The position numbers were made by a program, and so were the translations under genes. Shown in pieces: positions 22,958 through 32,236 of a DNA stretch of 35,005 bases (position 1 is its first letter; every line of letters starts with the position of its first letter). This stretch comes from Candidatus Iainarchaeum sp. GTDB lineage: Archaea > Iainarchaeota > Iainarchaeia > Iainarchaeales > JAXPJC01. The stretch spans positions 1-35,005 of the forward strand of contig JAGVWD010000008.1 of the NCBI GenBank assembly GCA_018304445.1. Reading direction: 5' to 3'. The notes beneath the pieces are model-generated. The model saw only the letters and a program-made list of their open reading frames with translations. It searched no databases and was not told where the DNA came from.

Positions 22958-23146
22958 ATGGTCTGCTTCGGGGAATACGCAAGTTATCAATTCAATTGCA
23001 AATTCTGTGATTTCCTGCAGGGTTGCAGGGAATTCACGAGCACAAAGGCAAAGGGCAGGGGCAAGAATTCAGATTCTACAATTAACGAAAAAAAGCAAAG
23101 CCATAAAAAGCAATATCCGCCAATAAATGATTCAGGGGTTGGGTGA
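22958..23146 (+). CDS. Small cysteine-motif protein at the head of the surface locus
   Basis: A 62-residue frame with the pattern C-F-G-E-Y ... C-x-x-C ... C (MVCFGEYASYQFNCKFCDF and LQGC). This resembles the small CFG-type four-cysteine metal-binding motif found in many bacterial and archaeal proteins. The rest is polar and lysine/serine rich. The same reading register stays open upstream from 22848 without a usual start codon, with protein-like composition (HGAESGKNSNSKYS), so the true start may be a non-standard codon near 22880. The ATG at 22958 is weakly supported by AGGGA. Its end overlaps the following gene's ATG by 20 bases. Its small size and leading position suggest a regulatory or accessory role. 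Function unknown. Confidence 0.45.
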   Translation: MVCFGEYASYQFNCKFCDFLQGCREFTSTKAKGRGKNSDSTINEKKQSHKKQYPPINDSGVG

Positions 23147-23645
23147 GGGTTTGGCGGGAGTGAAGTTAATCATAGCAATTGCAGCGCTGGTTCTGCTTTT
23201 AGTACTGGTTTTTGGCAAGCCCCTTACAGGGTTCAGCGTCCTTTCGCTTGTTGGATTTGATGCAGGGGCAGACAAAGAGCCCACTGGAAAAGCCGCATTG
23301 GATGTTGTTCTAAAAGAGAACCCGGACAGTGCAACAAAGCTTACAGAATACGATAAAACAAAACTCGATAAAATTGTTAGTGAGAATCCTGCCTACACAA
23401 AAGAGGCGCTTGAGGGAGTTATTCAAAGTATGCTCAGAACCTCAGAGGAAGAAGAAGCGTTGAGGAAGGATATAGAAGAGCAAATGAGTAAAGGTTTTCC
23501 AGAATTACCCAAGGGCGAAGAGCAAATATTTATCATAGGCGGAAAGGAATACACGGAAAAACAATTAAGCTCCATGAGTGATGAAGAAAGGCAACTCTTG
23601 GCTGCACAATGGGTAAAAGAAGGCACTCTAACGAGGCGTCCTTGA
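23127..23645 (+). CDS. Membrane-anchored protein of unknown function in the surface locus
   Basis: A 172-residue protein with one N-terminal hydrophobic helix (about residues 13-31, KLIIAIAALVLLLVLVFGK), then an outward-facing acidic, helical region rich in lysine and glutamate (TSEEEEALRKDIEEQ). A strand-like IFIIGGKEYTEKQL lies near the end. No family was recognised. The ATG at 23127 overlaps the previous gene and lacks a ribosome-binding site. A GTG at 23160 is preceded by GGTGAGG and would give MKLIIAIAAL..., a cleaner start just before the helix. Its stop overlaps the next gene's ATG (TGATG). It probably belongs to the same transcript as the cysteine-rich and giant proteins. Confidence 0.6.
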   Translation: MIQGLGEGLAGVKLIIAIAALVLLLVLVFGKPLTGFSVLSLVGFDAGADKEPTGKAALDVVLKENPDSATKLTEYDKTKLDKIVSENPAYTKEALEGVIQSMLRTSEEEEALRKDIEEQMSKGFPELPKGEEQIFIIGGKEYTEKQLSSMSDEERQLLAAQWVKEGTLTRRP

Positions 23646-24984
23646 TGAAATCTGCCGTAGTATTGGCTATGGCATTTACAATATTGTTACTCCCTACAAC
23701 TCTTGCGATTTGGCCATGGGATGAATGCAATTCTCCGCATTATTCTTTCAGTTCTGGGGGCTCAACAAGCGGCTGGATTGATGTATTCTGGGATAGAGAT
23801 GATTGGGCAAAAGTAGATATTTCAACCCCAGGAAAATACAGGGCTTGGCTTACGGGGCCTGGCAATGCAGATTTTGATCTAGAAGTGTATTCTAGTTGTA
23901 GCGGCTCACCTGTCTGCTCAAGCTATAAATCTGGCTCAAATGAATATTGTTATTTTAATGTAACAAGCTCCAAAACTTACAAATTGCGGGCATATGCGTA
24001 TTCTGGAAGCGGGGATTGGCGCATGGGGGCTTATTTTGTTGAGCCCATCTGCAACTCACACAGCTATTCTGCATGTTACAACAATGACCGCTATTGGTAT
24101 GATTCCTGTGGCATTATAGAAGCAGAAGCTATACTGATAGGGGCTGCTCATCAGATAGCTGCTTTGCAAATTCAAGCACGCAATATGAGTTATACCAGGA
24201 TTGCGGCGATACTAGTAATGGCTCGTGGAGCAGCAACTATTGCTCAAACAATAATGTAACGCAATCAAGGACTGTTTACAACAAAGGATGCTCAAGCGGC
24301 TCTTGCACATCAAGCAATACAACTGAAACCCGCGTAGTGGATTATTGCTCATCAAATGAAACATGCGAGAGCGGGCAATGCAAGCCGAAATGCACAAGCG
24401 AGTCCTATACCTCATGCTATAATGGCGATATTTATTGGTATGATTCCTGCAACAACCGGCAGGAGATAAAGACTGATTGCGGAGACACCACATACGGCTC
24501 ATGGGGAAACAGCTATTGTTCCAGCAACAATGTAATGCAGACGCGCAATGTTTACGGACCCTATTGCGAAAGCAGCCAGTGCAAGAGCCAGACAACAACA
24601 GAAAGCCGGATTGCAGAAACGTGCGATGGGCTGTTCAATTTCTGCCTTGGAAACTCATGCGTTTTCTGCGATTCACATGCATCCTACCAGTGCACAGACA
24701 ATGATGTTTATTGGTTCAATTCCTGCGGCACCAAAGAGGACAAGAAGCAGGAATGCGGCTCGAGCTATTGTGATGCCTGGAGCGGAAATTCCTGCAAGGA
24801 CGGGAGTGTTGTAAGGAGCAGGACTTGCTATGATAAGGGCTGCGGAAGCAATGCGTGCTATGCAAATCCGGACACGCAATACGAAAGTGTGGAAACATGC
24901 CAGTATGGATGCAGCAGTGGAGCATGCAGCCAACTCTCAGATTTGGCCATAACCCCTGAGGATATAATATTTGAAAAGACGTGA
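23645..24984 (+). pseudogene. Cysteine-rich surface protein gene, frameshifted and 3' truncated
   Basis: The frame starting MKSAVVLAMAFTILLLPTTLA has a signal peptide. It continues into a PPC-like beta domain (DWAKVDISTPGKYRAWLTGP ... DFDLEVYSSC ... YKLRAYAYSGSGDWRM). A cysteine-rich module then starts (YSACYNNDRYWYDSCG). Near 24103-24120 the reading must shift by -1 to stay protein-like: the next frame reads SRSYTDRGCSSDSCFANSST and continues through three more modules of the same type (YWYDSC, YWFNSC, ...) to 24984. The original frame degenerates to low-complexity residues and stops at 24259. A single missing base would explain this, whether real or an assembly error. The protein also ends at SDLAITPEDIIFEKT, the typical first strand of a CARDB domain, with no continuation in any frame. 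It therefore looks truncated as well. Confidence 0.65.
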
Positions 24985-24988
24985 TGAA

Positions 24989-27900
24989 ATGAATGAAAAG
25001 GCAAGGGTGCATCTGGCAAATGCCTTGGTTTTGCTAGTCGTGGTTGGCCTCATATTCGGGGCGCTTGCTGCAAGAGGCGGAAGTGGAAATGACAATGGAA
25101 ATGCCCATGACAATATGGCGGATGCAGAACTTATTTTTACTGATGAAGAATTAACTGCAAAAGAATTGAAAGGGCAGGCGCTCACATTCATTGAGCCATT
25201 GCTTGCAACAGCAGCAGGCGATGATTTGAGCAAACTGCTTGAAATAAAGGCAGACATATCAGAAAGCCTTAATGCGGAGTATTGGCTCTCCGATGAGTCA
25301 GTTACGAACGAAGAGGTCTTTAATTCGGAGAAATCAGCAGCAAATAACATTCGCACTCTCTACAATAGGGAAAGCAGCTCGCTTGACAATGATGCATTAT
25401 TGCTTGCGATAAGCAGATTGATTCAGGCGGATGATGGAATTGCCAAATTGCAGATAGAGCAAACAGAGAATCTGCTCCTGCAGATAAATGATGATGCAAC
25501 AATTGCGGCAATAAGCTCATACCTTAATGATGCAAGAAGCAGCTATGAGCAGGCCTGGCACCAGATAGAGCAACCCCATAACTATCCGAATTCAATTGAG
25601 CACTTCAAGAATTCATGGAGCAGCTCATACAATGGCATGCTTAAATTAGATGAACTAACAGTGCCGATAGTAACAATTGATTCTCCGCCTACTAACACAT
25701 ATACAAATACCGCTTCCCAAACACTCGCAGGAACAGTATGGGATGTAAGGCTGCATACAATCCCAAATGTGAAAGTAAATGTAAATGATGCGGCATATGA
25801 ATTTTCCTTGGATAATGGAAACTACAACGGCGCAATTGCCCTGAGCGAAGGAAACAACCTCATAACCGCATCTGCAACCGATGCATTCAATAATGCAGGG
25901 GGCGCAGGCATTGAAATGGTACTGGATACAATTTCACCTGAAATAATTATAAGCGGAGCGGAGGAGGGCGCATTCTATAATGTTGATGTTGCTCCAACAA
26001 TCTCAATTGTTGATTTGCATTTGGCAGAAACTAACATTACATTAAACGGGAATTCCTTCGCTTCTGGAAGTGCAATTTCTGAAGAAGGAGAATATAGTTT
26101 AACAGCCCATGGAAAAGACCTTGCGGGAAATGAATCAAGCAAATCAATAAGCTTTGTGATGGACAAAACCCCTCCTGCTGTTGAAATAACTAATCCTGCA
26201 GACAATTCGTATCTAAGGCAAAGCTTACAAATAAGCGGCACAGCAATTGACACATATTTGGATGCGACTTCCTTGGAAATAAATGGTGTTGTGGTTTCCA
26301 ATACCACAAGCTTTGATTTTGATACAACCGAATATGCGGATGGCATTTACGAGATTGAACTGAGCGCAAAGGACAAGGCGGGTAATGAAGCAAGCAGAAT
26401 TATTTCGGTAACGGTTGACAATACTGCACCTGAAATTGCAATAAGCGGAGTTGAGGAGGGCGCTTTCTATAATTATGATGTTGTCCCCGCAGTTGAAATA
26501 ACTGAAGCCAATCCTGATGCAAGCGCATATGCTCTTGACAATGCACCATTTGAATTGGGCTCGGCAATTTTAGAAGAGGGAATGCATGAATTTTCTGCAA
26601 GCGCAACTGACAAGGCGGGGAACAATGCAGGCAAGTCAGTAAAATTCGGGATTGATAAAACTGCGCCTGTTACGGCAGACAATGCGCAAACCGGATGGGT
26701 TAACAGCGACACAACCGTAAGCCTTGTTGCTGCGGATGTGTTTTCAGGGGTTGCGCATACATACTACAAGATAAATAAGGCGGGCGAATGGGCTGAAGGA
26801 ACAACTATTCTCCTGAGTGCAGATGGAGAATACATAATCAGCTACTATTCAACAGATGTTGCGGGGAATGCGGAAGTGGTGAAACAAACAGCTGAGGTGC
26901 AAATAGACAAGACAGCCCCGCAGATTGAAATCATTTCACCTGGGCAAACAGATTATTCTTACACTTCATCCTTAAATCTCAGTTTTTCGGCAAGCGATGC
27001 GCATTCAGGCCTGAAGGAATTGAGCGCAGATATTGATGGAACTGCTGTCAATTCCGGCGAAGATGTAAATCTCTACAATTATGTGCTTGGTAAGCACATT
27101 CTCACAATTAATGCGACGGACAATGTCGGCAATTCCGCGAGCAAAACAACTGAATTCAATGTTATAGATGATGTTGCACCGGAATCAAGCGCTGAACTGT
27201 CTGGAACCCTCGGAAACAATGAGTGGTATGCAAGCGATATAGGAATAACAATTAATGCTGCAGACGCAAAGAGCGGAGTGAAGAAAATCCAATACAGCAG
27301 CGATGGAACCAACTATGCCGATTATGCTGCTCCGCTGGTAATTTCAAGCGAAGGCGCAACAACCGTTTATTACAGGGCAGAAGACAATTCAGGAAACATT
27401 GAAGGGACAAAATCAATCAGCTTCAAACTGGACAAAACAGGCCCTATTACTGCAGATAATGCGCCAAGCGGCTGGCACAATCAGAATGTTGCAATTAATT
27501 TGACATCATCTGACGGGATAAGCGGAATAGCATATACTTACTACAGGATAAATGCCGGGGAATGGATTGAAGGCACAGCAATTGCACTTAGTGCTGAGGG
27601 CAGTTATACGATAGATTATTATTCTGTGGATAATGCAGGCAATGCAGAGGACATAAAGACGGCGCAGAATGTTGTGAATATTGATAAGACTTCGCCGGTT
27701 GTAAGCATCGAAAGCCCTGCAGACGGCTCATACATAAGGCAGAATATAGAAATCAATGGAAGCGCAACTGATTTGCATCTGGATAAATTGGAACTCTTTA
27801 TTGATAATTCCCTTGTTTCAGATTCCGCAAGCTATGCGTGGAATACCCCGGATTACAATGACGGATTGCATGAGGTTGTGCTGAGGGCATATGACTTGGC

Positions 27901-30900
27901 AGGAAATGCTGCTGAAGCAAAAACAAGCGCAATTGTGGATAATACCCCGCCAGAAATAAATGTCACTGAACTTAATGCGAACCCGACACTGGAAGACACA
28001 AATTATTCTGTTATTGTTGAGCTGGATGCGGATGCAGAATTGAATATGGATTTTGTCCAAACCAGCGTAGATACTTCAACGGGCAGCACCTTGGGCACTG
28101 CGCAATTCTCAGAGGAGATTTCACATGATGGCTATGCCGCGCTTGCCTTGAGCATTATAGAGGGAATCAATGAAATAACATTCACTGCAACTGACAAAGC
28201 AGGCAATTCCGCATCAAAGCATCTCAGAAGGCTTGTTGATAAGGACAAAATACCTGACAATTATGAAACAGATGCGCTGGGAACTGATTCATTGCTTGCC
28301 GATACTGACAAGGATGGCATAAATGATGACATTGAGGATTTTGATGCTGATGGGCTGACAAACCTTGCAGAGTTCTTGTTGGGCACCGATCCTTTCAATC
28401 CTGACACTGATGCTGATGCCCTTACAGACTTCTATGAAGTTATAATGAGCAATACAAGTCCTACAAATCCTGACACGCGCGATGCCGGAATTCCTGACGG
28501 GCAGCAGGACTTTGATGAGGATGGATTATCAAATGCTACTGAGCAGCAGCATGGCACGCATCCATTCAGGGAAGATAGCGACAGTGACGGCATTAGCGAC
28601 GGCAATGAAATCAACCAATACGGAACAGACCCGCTAAATCCTAGCACAAGCGGAGATGGGATAAATGACGGGGAGAAAATAGAAAATGGCTTGAATCCGC
28701 TGGCTGATTATTCAACTACTCAGCTTACATTTGAGTTTGCTGATGCGGAATCAGGAACAGAGGTAGAGATAAAGGCGACAGGCAAGATTATAGATGCAAA
28801 CATAAGGGCAGAGGAAAAACCCTATCCTTTGCTGCAGAATCTGAGCGGCTTGTCATCTAACTTCATAGTAATTTCTGTTGATGATAACTTTGATGTTGGC
28901 ACCATAAAGGTGCATTACGATCCTTCAAAGGTTTCCGATCCGGGCAAATTGAGGCTTTTCAGGTTTGACCCCGAACAAAGAATTCCGATTGAGGCAGCAG
29001 TGCAGGGAGTTGATGCTGCCAACAACATTGTATGGGCTCAGACAAATGAGTTCAGTTTGTGGTTCCTGGCTGACCCGAGCCAGTGGTATGCAAATTCGGA
29101 GATAGAGTGGAACAAGCCTGATGTGATATTCTCTTCGGAAGAAATAATGACTGTTAAGGCGCGCGTTAGAAACAATACTGCAGTTCCTGCATCAAATGTT
29201 GGGGTTGATTTCTATGCAGGAGACCCTGATTCGGGTGGAATGCTGATTGGAACGGATTATGTGGATGTACCGGGGGAGAGCTATGCATTTGCTTCGGCTG
29301 AGTGGCTGCCGGACAAAGTTAGCAGAATCTATGTTGTAATTGATTCAGAGAATTTAATCCCTGAGCTGAATGAATCCGACAACAAGGCGGACAAGGAATT
29401 CGAGGAATTTATTGATTCGGACGGCGATGGCCTGGCTGACAGCGAAGAAAGCAATGGGATGAGGCTGCTCTTCCCTTACACACCAATATACACCGACCCC
29501 TTTAATCCAGATACTGACAATGATGGCCTGACCTATGCAGAAGAAATGGGAGCGCCAATTGACATTGGCGGCAGCCTATATTACAACCCAGTGAGCCTGC
29601 CGGACAGCAATGACTCCGACAATGATAACCTTGATGATTTCACAGAATCCGAAGGCTGGTATGCCACAATCATATCCGAGTTGGCCACGCTTAAAGAGAT
29701 TATGCAGAAACAGGAAAATGATGAGGGTTATACTGACATAATGGATTCTTACCAAGTAACCTCAGACCCGATGTTGTATGATACTGATAATGATAACTTG
29801 AGCGATGAAAGGGAAATGGCATTTGGAAGCGACCCGAGGAATAAAGATTCCGATGGCGATTGGATCAGGGATGATAAGGATGATGACCCGACAACCGTTG
29901 AAACGCAGGCGCCAAAAATTGAGATTTTGGGGATGACAGTAACTAGCTTGACATTAATAGGGATTTCTGCAGAAGTCGCATACTTTGCAGATGATGATGT
30001 AAAAATACAGATTGTGTCGCTTGAGAAAAACGACAGCACACTCACAAGCCATTATTCTTCAGGCCTGTATGTTGACGGCTACAGCTTGGAGGGCCTGGAA
30101 CTCATCTCTTCAGGATTGCTAGGGGTGCACATCAAAATCCATGCAAAGGATATTGTTGGAAATGAGAAAATTGAGACAATACTCTATAACGAGGGCGTAT
30201 TGGTATCGATGTACAAGTTTTTTGAGGAGAAGATTGAGGCTGCGGCCGCAGGCACTTTAGGCTTTGGGCACGGCTTAGTGCATGGGGCTGCAATGGAAAT
30301 TGGGGACACTGTAGAATTTGTAAAGAATGTGGTTACTGAACCCCTGCAAACATGGGAGGATGCAGGCAAAGGCATTGAAGCCCTTGGCCAAGAGGGGCCG
30401 GGCGTAATCCTGAAAGCCTTTGGGGAGCGCATGGAGCCCTTGAGAAAAGAGGATAATTTCTATAAATCAGGCACTGTTGAATATGATGCATTTAATGCCG
30501 GCTGGAACACAGGTTTTGTAACAGGATATATAGCAACTGCAGTTGGAGAGGGCATCCTGATATCAAAAGGCGCGGGGGCAGCAGCAAGCCTGGCAAAGAG
30601 CCTTGCAAAGACAGGGCAGCTTGCAAATATTGCATCGAAAATTGCAAATGCGGGAAAATTGGTTAAGACTGCAGGAAGCGTGGTGATGAAAAACAAGCTT
30701 CTGACTGCAAGCTTGACAATTGGCACAACTTATCTGCTTAAAGAGCAATTCCCAAATATAGATGCGTTAGACCACTTATATTATTTCGAGTTGGGCATTG
30801 CACCTACTTTCCTTACGATTGGGCATGGACGAAACATCAGGCCAAGTGCTGTTGCTCTAAGCGAAACAGAGCAAACAGGCTTGTTACAATTTGCAGGCAC

Positions 30901-31480
30901 TTCAATGGGAAGAAGATATGCAAGCGTAAGAGTTAATTTTATAAATAAAATAGATGATATTACAAGAAAGAAGTTTGCAAGCTTAAACCAGCGTTTCATG
31001 AATGATATATTGGAAGCGACAGAAACTCATAGTCTACCCAATACAAGAGTAACAAAATTGACCAATGCTGCAGCTGATCTTGCGGATGTTGATGGATTCA
31101 GCAATACTTTAAGAAAAGCAAGGAGAGAGATATCAAAGGTATATGAAACAGAGGGGGCCATTGCCTTGAAGAGTGAAGGAAAAACAATTAAAGCTATGGC
31201 AAAAAATTTTGATGAAACCGTAAATGGAAGAAGGCTTATTGGTGAGCATGATGTTCTGGCAGAAGTTGATGGTAAATTAGTTTCATATGAGTTGAAGGGG
31301 TGGGCCTGGGATGAACTTACAATAGACTTTAAAGCAAATTTAGGACGGCAAAATAATAAATTAAAACTATTAAAACAGGCAGGGAATATTGAGGACTATC
31401 AGTTCGGCTTCAGGGTTGAACCCCCAATAGATATTAAGACCTATTTAACTAGCAACAACATACCATGGAGAGTTGTGTAA
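24989..31480 (+). CDS. Giant membrane-anchored Ig/TSP3/CARDB stalk protein with a nuclease-like C-terminal tip (candidate polymorphic toxin)
   Basis: A 2163-residue protein. Residues 8-27 form an N-terminal membrane anchor, and about 45-220 are helical. Ten Ig-like modules follow (about 225-1080), recognised by repeated D-(K/N)-T-x-P starts and TDKAGN or DNAGN ends. A thrombospondin-3/calcium-loop block lies at about 1084-1240 (DKDGINDDIEDFDADGL), a CARDB domain at about 1372-1470, a second TSP3 block at about 1475-1637, and one more Ig-like unit to about 1734. After that the protein changes to glycine/alanine-rich hydrophobic segments (about 1744-1771 and 1838-1917), as in pre-toxin regions. 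The last 150 residues hold GEHDV (D2088) and YELK (E2101, K2103), the PD-(D/E)xK nuclease spacing. The ATG at 24989 follows GTGAT. The stop overlaps the next gene, a likely immunity gene. A non-toxic adhesin with a nuclease-like tip is the alternative. Confidence 0.85.
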   Translation: MNEKARVHLANALVLLVVVGLIFGALAARGGSGNDNGNAHDNMADAELIFTDEELTAKELKGQALTFIEPLLATAAGDDLSKLLEIKADISESLNAEYWLSDESVTNEEVFNSEKSAANNIRTLYNRESSSLDNDALLLAISRLIQADDGIAKLQIEQTENLLLQINDDATIAAISSYLNDARSSYEQAWHQIEQPHNYPNSIEHFKNSWSSSYNGMLKLDELTVPIVTIDSPPTNTYTNTASQTLAGTVWDVRLHTIPNVKVNVNDAAYEFSLDNGNYNGAIALSEGNNLITASATDAFNNAGGAGIEMVLDTISPEIIISGAEEGAFYNVDVAPTISIVDLHLAETNITLNGNSFASGSAISEEGEYSLTAHGKDLAGNESSKSISFVMDKTPPAVEITNPADNSYLRQSLQISGTAIDTYLDATSLEINGVVVSNTTSFDFDTTEYADGIYEIELSAKDKAGNEASRIISVTVDNTAPEIAISGVEEGAFYNYDVVPAVEITEANPDASAYALDNAPFELGSAILEEGMHEFSASATDKAGNNAGKSVKFGIDKTAPVTADNAQTGWVNSDTTVSLVAADVFSGVAHTYYKINKAGEWAEGTTILLSADGEYIISYYSTDVAGNAEVVKQTAEVQIDKTAPQIEIISPGQTDYSYTSSLNLSFSASDAHSGLKELSADIDGTAVNSGEDVNLYNYVLGKHILTINATDNVGNSASKTTEFNVIDDVAPESSAELSGTLGNNEWYASDIGITINAADAKSGVKKIQYSSDGTNYADYAAPLVISSEGATTVYYRAEDNSGNIEGTKSISFKLDKTGPITADNAPSGWHNQNVAINLTSSDGISGIAYTYYRINAGEWIEGTAIALSAEGSYTIDYYSVDNAGNAEDIKTAQNVVNIDKTSPVVSIESPADGSYIRQNIEINGSATDLHLDKLELFIDNSLVSDSASYAWNTPDYNDGLHEVVLRAYDLAGNAAEAKTSAIVDNTPPEINVTELNANPTLEDTNYSVIVELDADAELNMDFVQTSVDTSTGSTLGTAQFSEEISHDGYAALALSIIEGINEITFTATDKAGNSASKHLRRLVDKDKIPDNYETDALGTDSLLADTDKDGINDDIEDFDADGLTNLAEFLLGTDPFNPDTDADALTDFYEVIMSNTSPTNPDTRDAGIPDGQQDFDEDGLSNATEQQHGTHPFREDSDSDGISDGNEINQYGTDPLNPSTSGDGINDGEKIENGLNPLADYSTTQLTFEFADAESGTEVEIKATGKIIDANIRAEEKPYPLLQNLSGLSSNFIVISVDDNFDVGTIKVHYDPSKVSDPGKLRLFRFDPEQRIPIEAAVQGVDAANNIVWAQTNEFSLWFLADPSQWYANSEIEWNKPDVIFSSEEIMTVKARVRNNTAVPASNVGVDFYAGDPDSGGMLIGTDYVDVPGESYAFASAEWLPDKVSRIYVVIDSENLIPELNESDNKADKEFEEFIDSDGDGLADSEESNGMRLLFPYTPIYTDPFNPDTDNDGLTYAEEMGAPIDIGGSLYYNPVSLPDSNDSDNDNLDDFTESEGWYATIISELATLKEIMQKQENDEGYTDIMDSYQVTSDPMLYDTDNDNLSDEREMAFGSDPRNKDSDGDWIRDDKDDDPTTVETQAPKIEILGMTVTSLTLIGISAEVAYFADDDVKIQIVSLEKNDSTLTSHYSSGLYVDGYSLEGLELISSGLLGVHIKIHAKDIVGNEKIETILYNEGVLVSMYKFFEEKIEAAAAGTLGFGHGLVHGAAMEIGDTVEFVKNVVTEPLQTWEDAGKGIEALGQEGPGVILKAFGERMEPLRKEDNFYKSGTVEYDAFNAGWNTGFVTGYIATAVGEGILISKGAGAAASLAKSLAKTGQLANIASKIANAGKLVKTAGSVVMKNKLLTASLTIGTTYLLKEQFPNIDALDHLYYFELGIAPTFLTIGHGRNIRPSAVALSETEQTGLLQFAGTSMGRRYASVRVNFINKIDDITRKKFASLNQRFMNDILEATETHSLPNTRVTKLTNAAADLADVDGFSNTLRKARREISKVYETEGAIALKSEGKTIKAMAKNFDETVNGRRLIGEHDVLAEVDGKLVSYELKGWAWDELTIDFKANLGRQNNKLKLLKQAGNIEDYQFGFRVEPPIDIKTYLTSNNIPWRVV
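31030..31480 (+). other. C-terminal PD-(D/E)xK nuclease-like domain of the giant protein
   Basis: This region encodes a helical lead (SLPNTRVTKLTNAAADLADV, RKARREISKVYE), then a strand-turn-strand core: GEHDVLAEVDGKLVSYELK with D2088, a beta hairpin, and E2101-L-K2103 thirteen residues on. A helix with glutamine and basic residues follows (RQNNKLKLLKQAG). This order and spacing match restriction-endonuclease-fold toxin tips. Only the fold-level match is visible; activity is inferred. Confidence 0.6.
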
Positions 31481-32190
31481 TGAGTACAATGCGTTCTATT
31501 GCTGTTGTTAAAAATGCAAAACTAGCTATGTCAGATGTAAATAAGCTGATAGATGTTCTTGTCGGTGTCGATGGCTATTCAATTTTTGATATTAGCTTTG
31601 AAAGCAAGGACCATAAAGAATATATTGAAGGGAAATTAGAGAAAATAAATAAAGATCAGAAAGGGAACCTGCCGTCACTTCTTGACTTTGTGCAAAAATA
31701 TATCTCCAAACCGGGCTGGGTTTCATTTAGCTATAATTCGCCGGAAGGTTTTGATTTTGCCATTACAATAAAAAATGAAATGGATTTTTTCGAAATAAGT
31801 TTAGATGCAAGCCTTTTGACGCAGAAGACATATGATGAGATGATAAAGTTAGTAAAAATGACCTATTTGGAATTGGGGTGCTCATTCGGATATTATTTTG
31901 AGGCTGAAACTTTCGCACACCATAAACTATTTCCAGATATAAAAGAGATCTGCAGGACGAATGAAGTGAAACGGCTGTATTATGTCAATTTTTGGAATTC
32001 CAAAATTGTGAAAAACATTGGAAAAGAAAGGATAGCTGCGGTAAAGACTTTAGAGCCCTCATGCAATGTAGAAACTTTAAAAGATGGCAGCATTTTACTC
32101 GCTCTCCCTCTTGAACTGCATAATGAATCCTTCGTAGGTTTTCATGCAGGAGAGAGCATAGCCAACCACTTGCATTTGAAATATTTCTAG
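31480..32190 (+). CDS. Candidate immunity protein for the nuclease tip
   Basis: A 236-residue soluble protein with no signal peptide or membrane segment, so it is cytoplasmic. Its ATG overlaps the giant gene's TAA by one base, and GGAG lies nine bases upstream; an ATG three codons later is also possible. Immunity genes sit in exactly this position after polymorphic toxins. The C-terminal third (RLYYVNFWNSKIVKNIGKER, LKDGSILLALPLELH) resembles the pattern of Imm52/DUF3396-type immunity proteins: an aromatic strand, I-G-x-E, then L-x-D-G-S. I remember this pattern rather than having computed it. The middle (MDFFEISLDASLL) is acidic, as expected for a protein that covers a nuclease. Other unrelated roles are possible. 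Confidence 0.6.
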   Translation: MSTMRSIAVVKNAKLAMSDVNKLIDVLVGVDGYSIFDISFESKDHKEYIEGKLEKINKDQKGNLPSLLDFVQKYISKPGWVSFSYNSPEGFDFAITIKNEMDFFEISLDASLLTQKTYDEMIKLVKMTYLELGCSFGYYFEAETFAHHKLFPDIKEICRTNEVKRLYYVNFWNSKIVKNIGKERIAAVKTLEPSCNVETLKDGSILLALPLELHNESFVGFHAGESIANHLHLKYF

Positions 32191-32236
32191 CAACATGGCT
32201 CAAATAAGAATTGTATAGCAAAAGAGAATGATTTGT

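Noticed and set aside
24103..24120. Programmed ribosomal frameshift in the cysteine-rich gene
   Set aside because: No slippery heptamer is visible at the junction; an indel or sequencing error is simpler.
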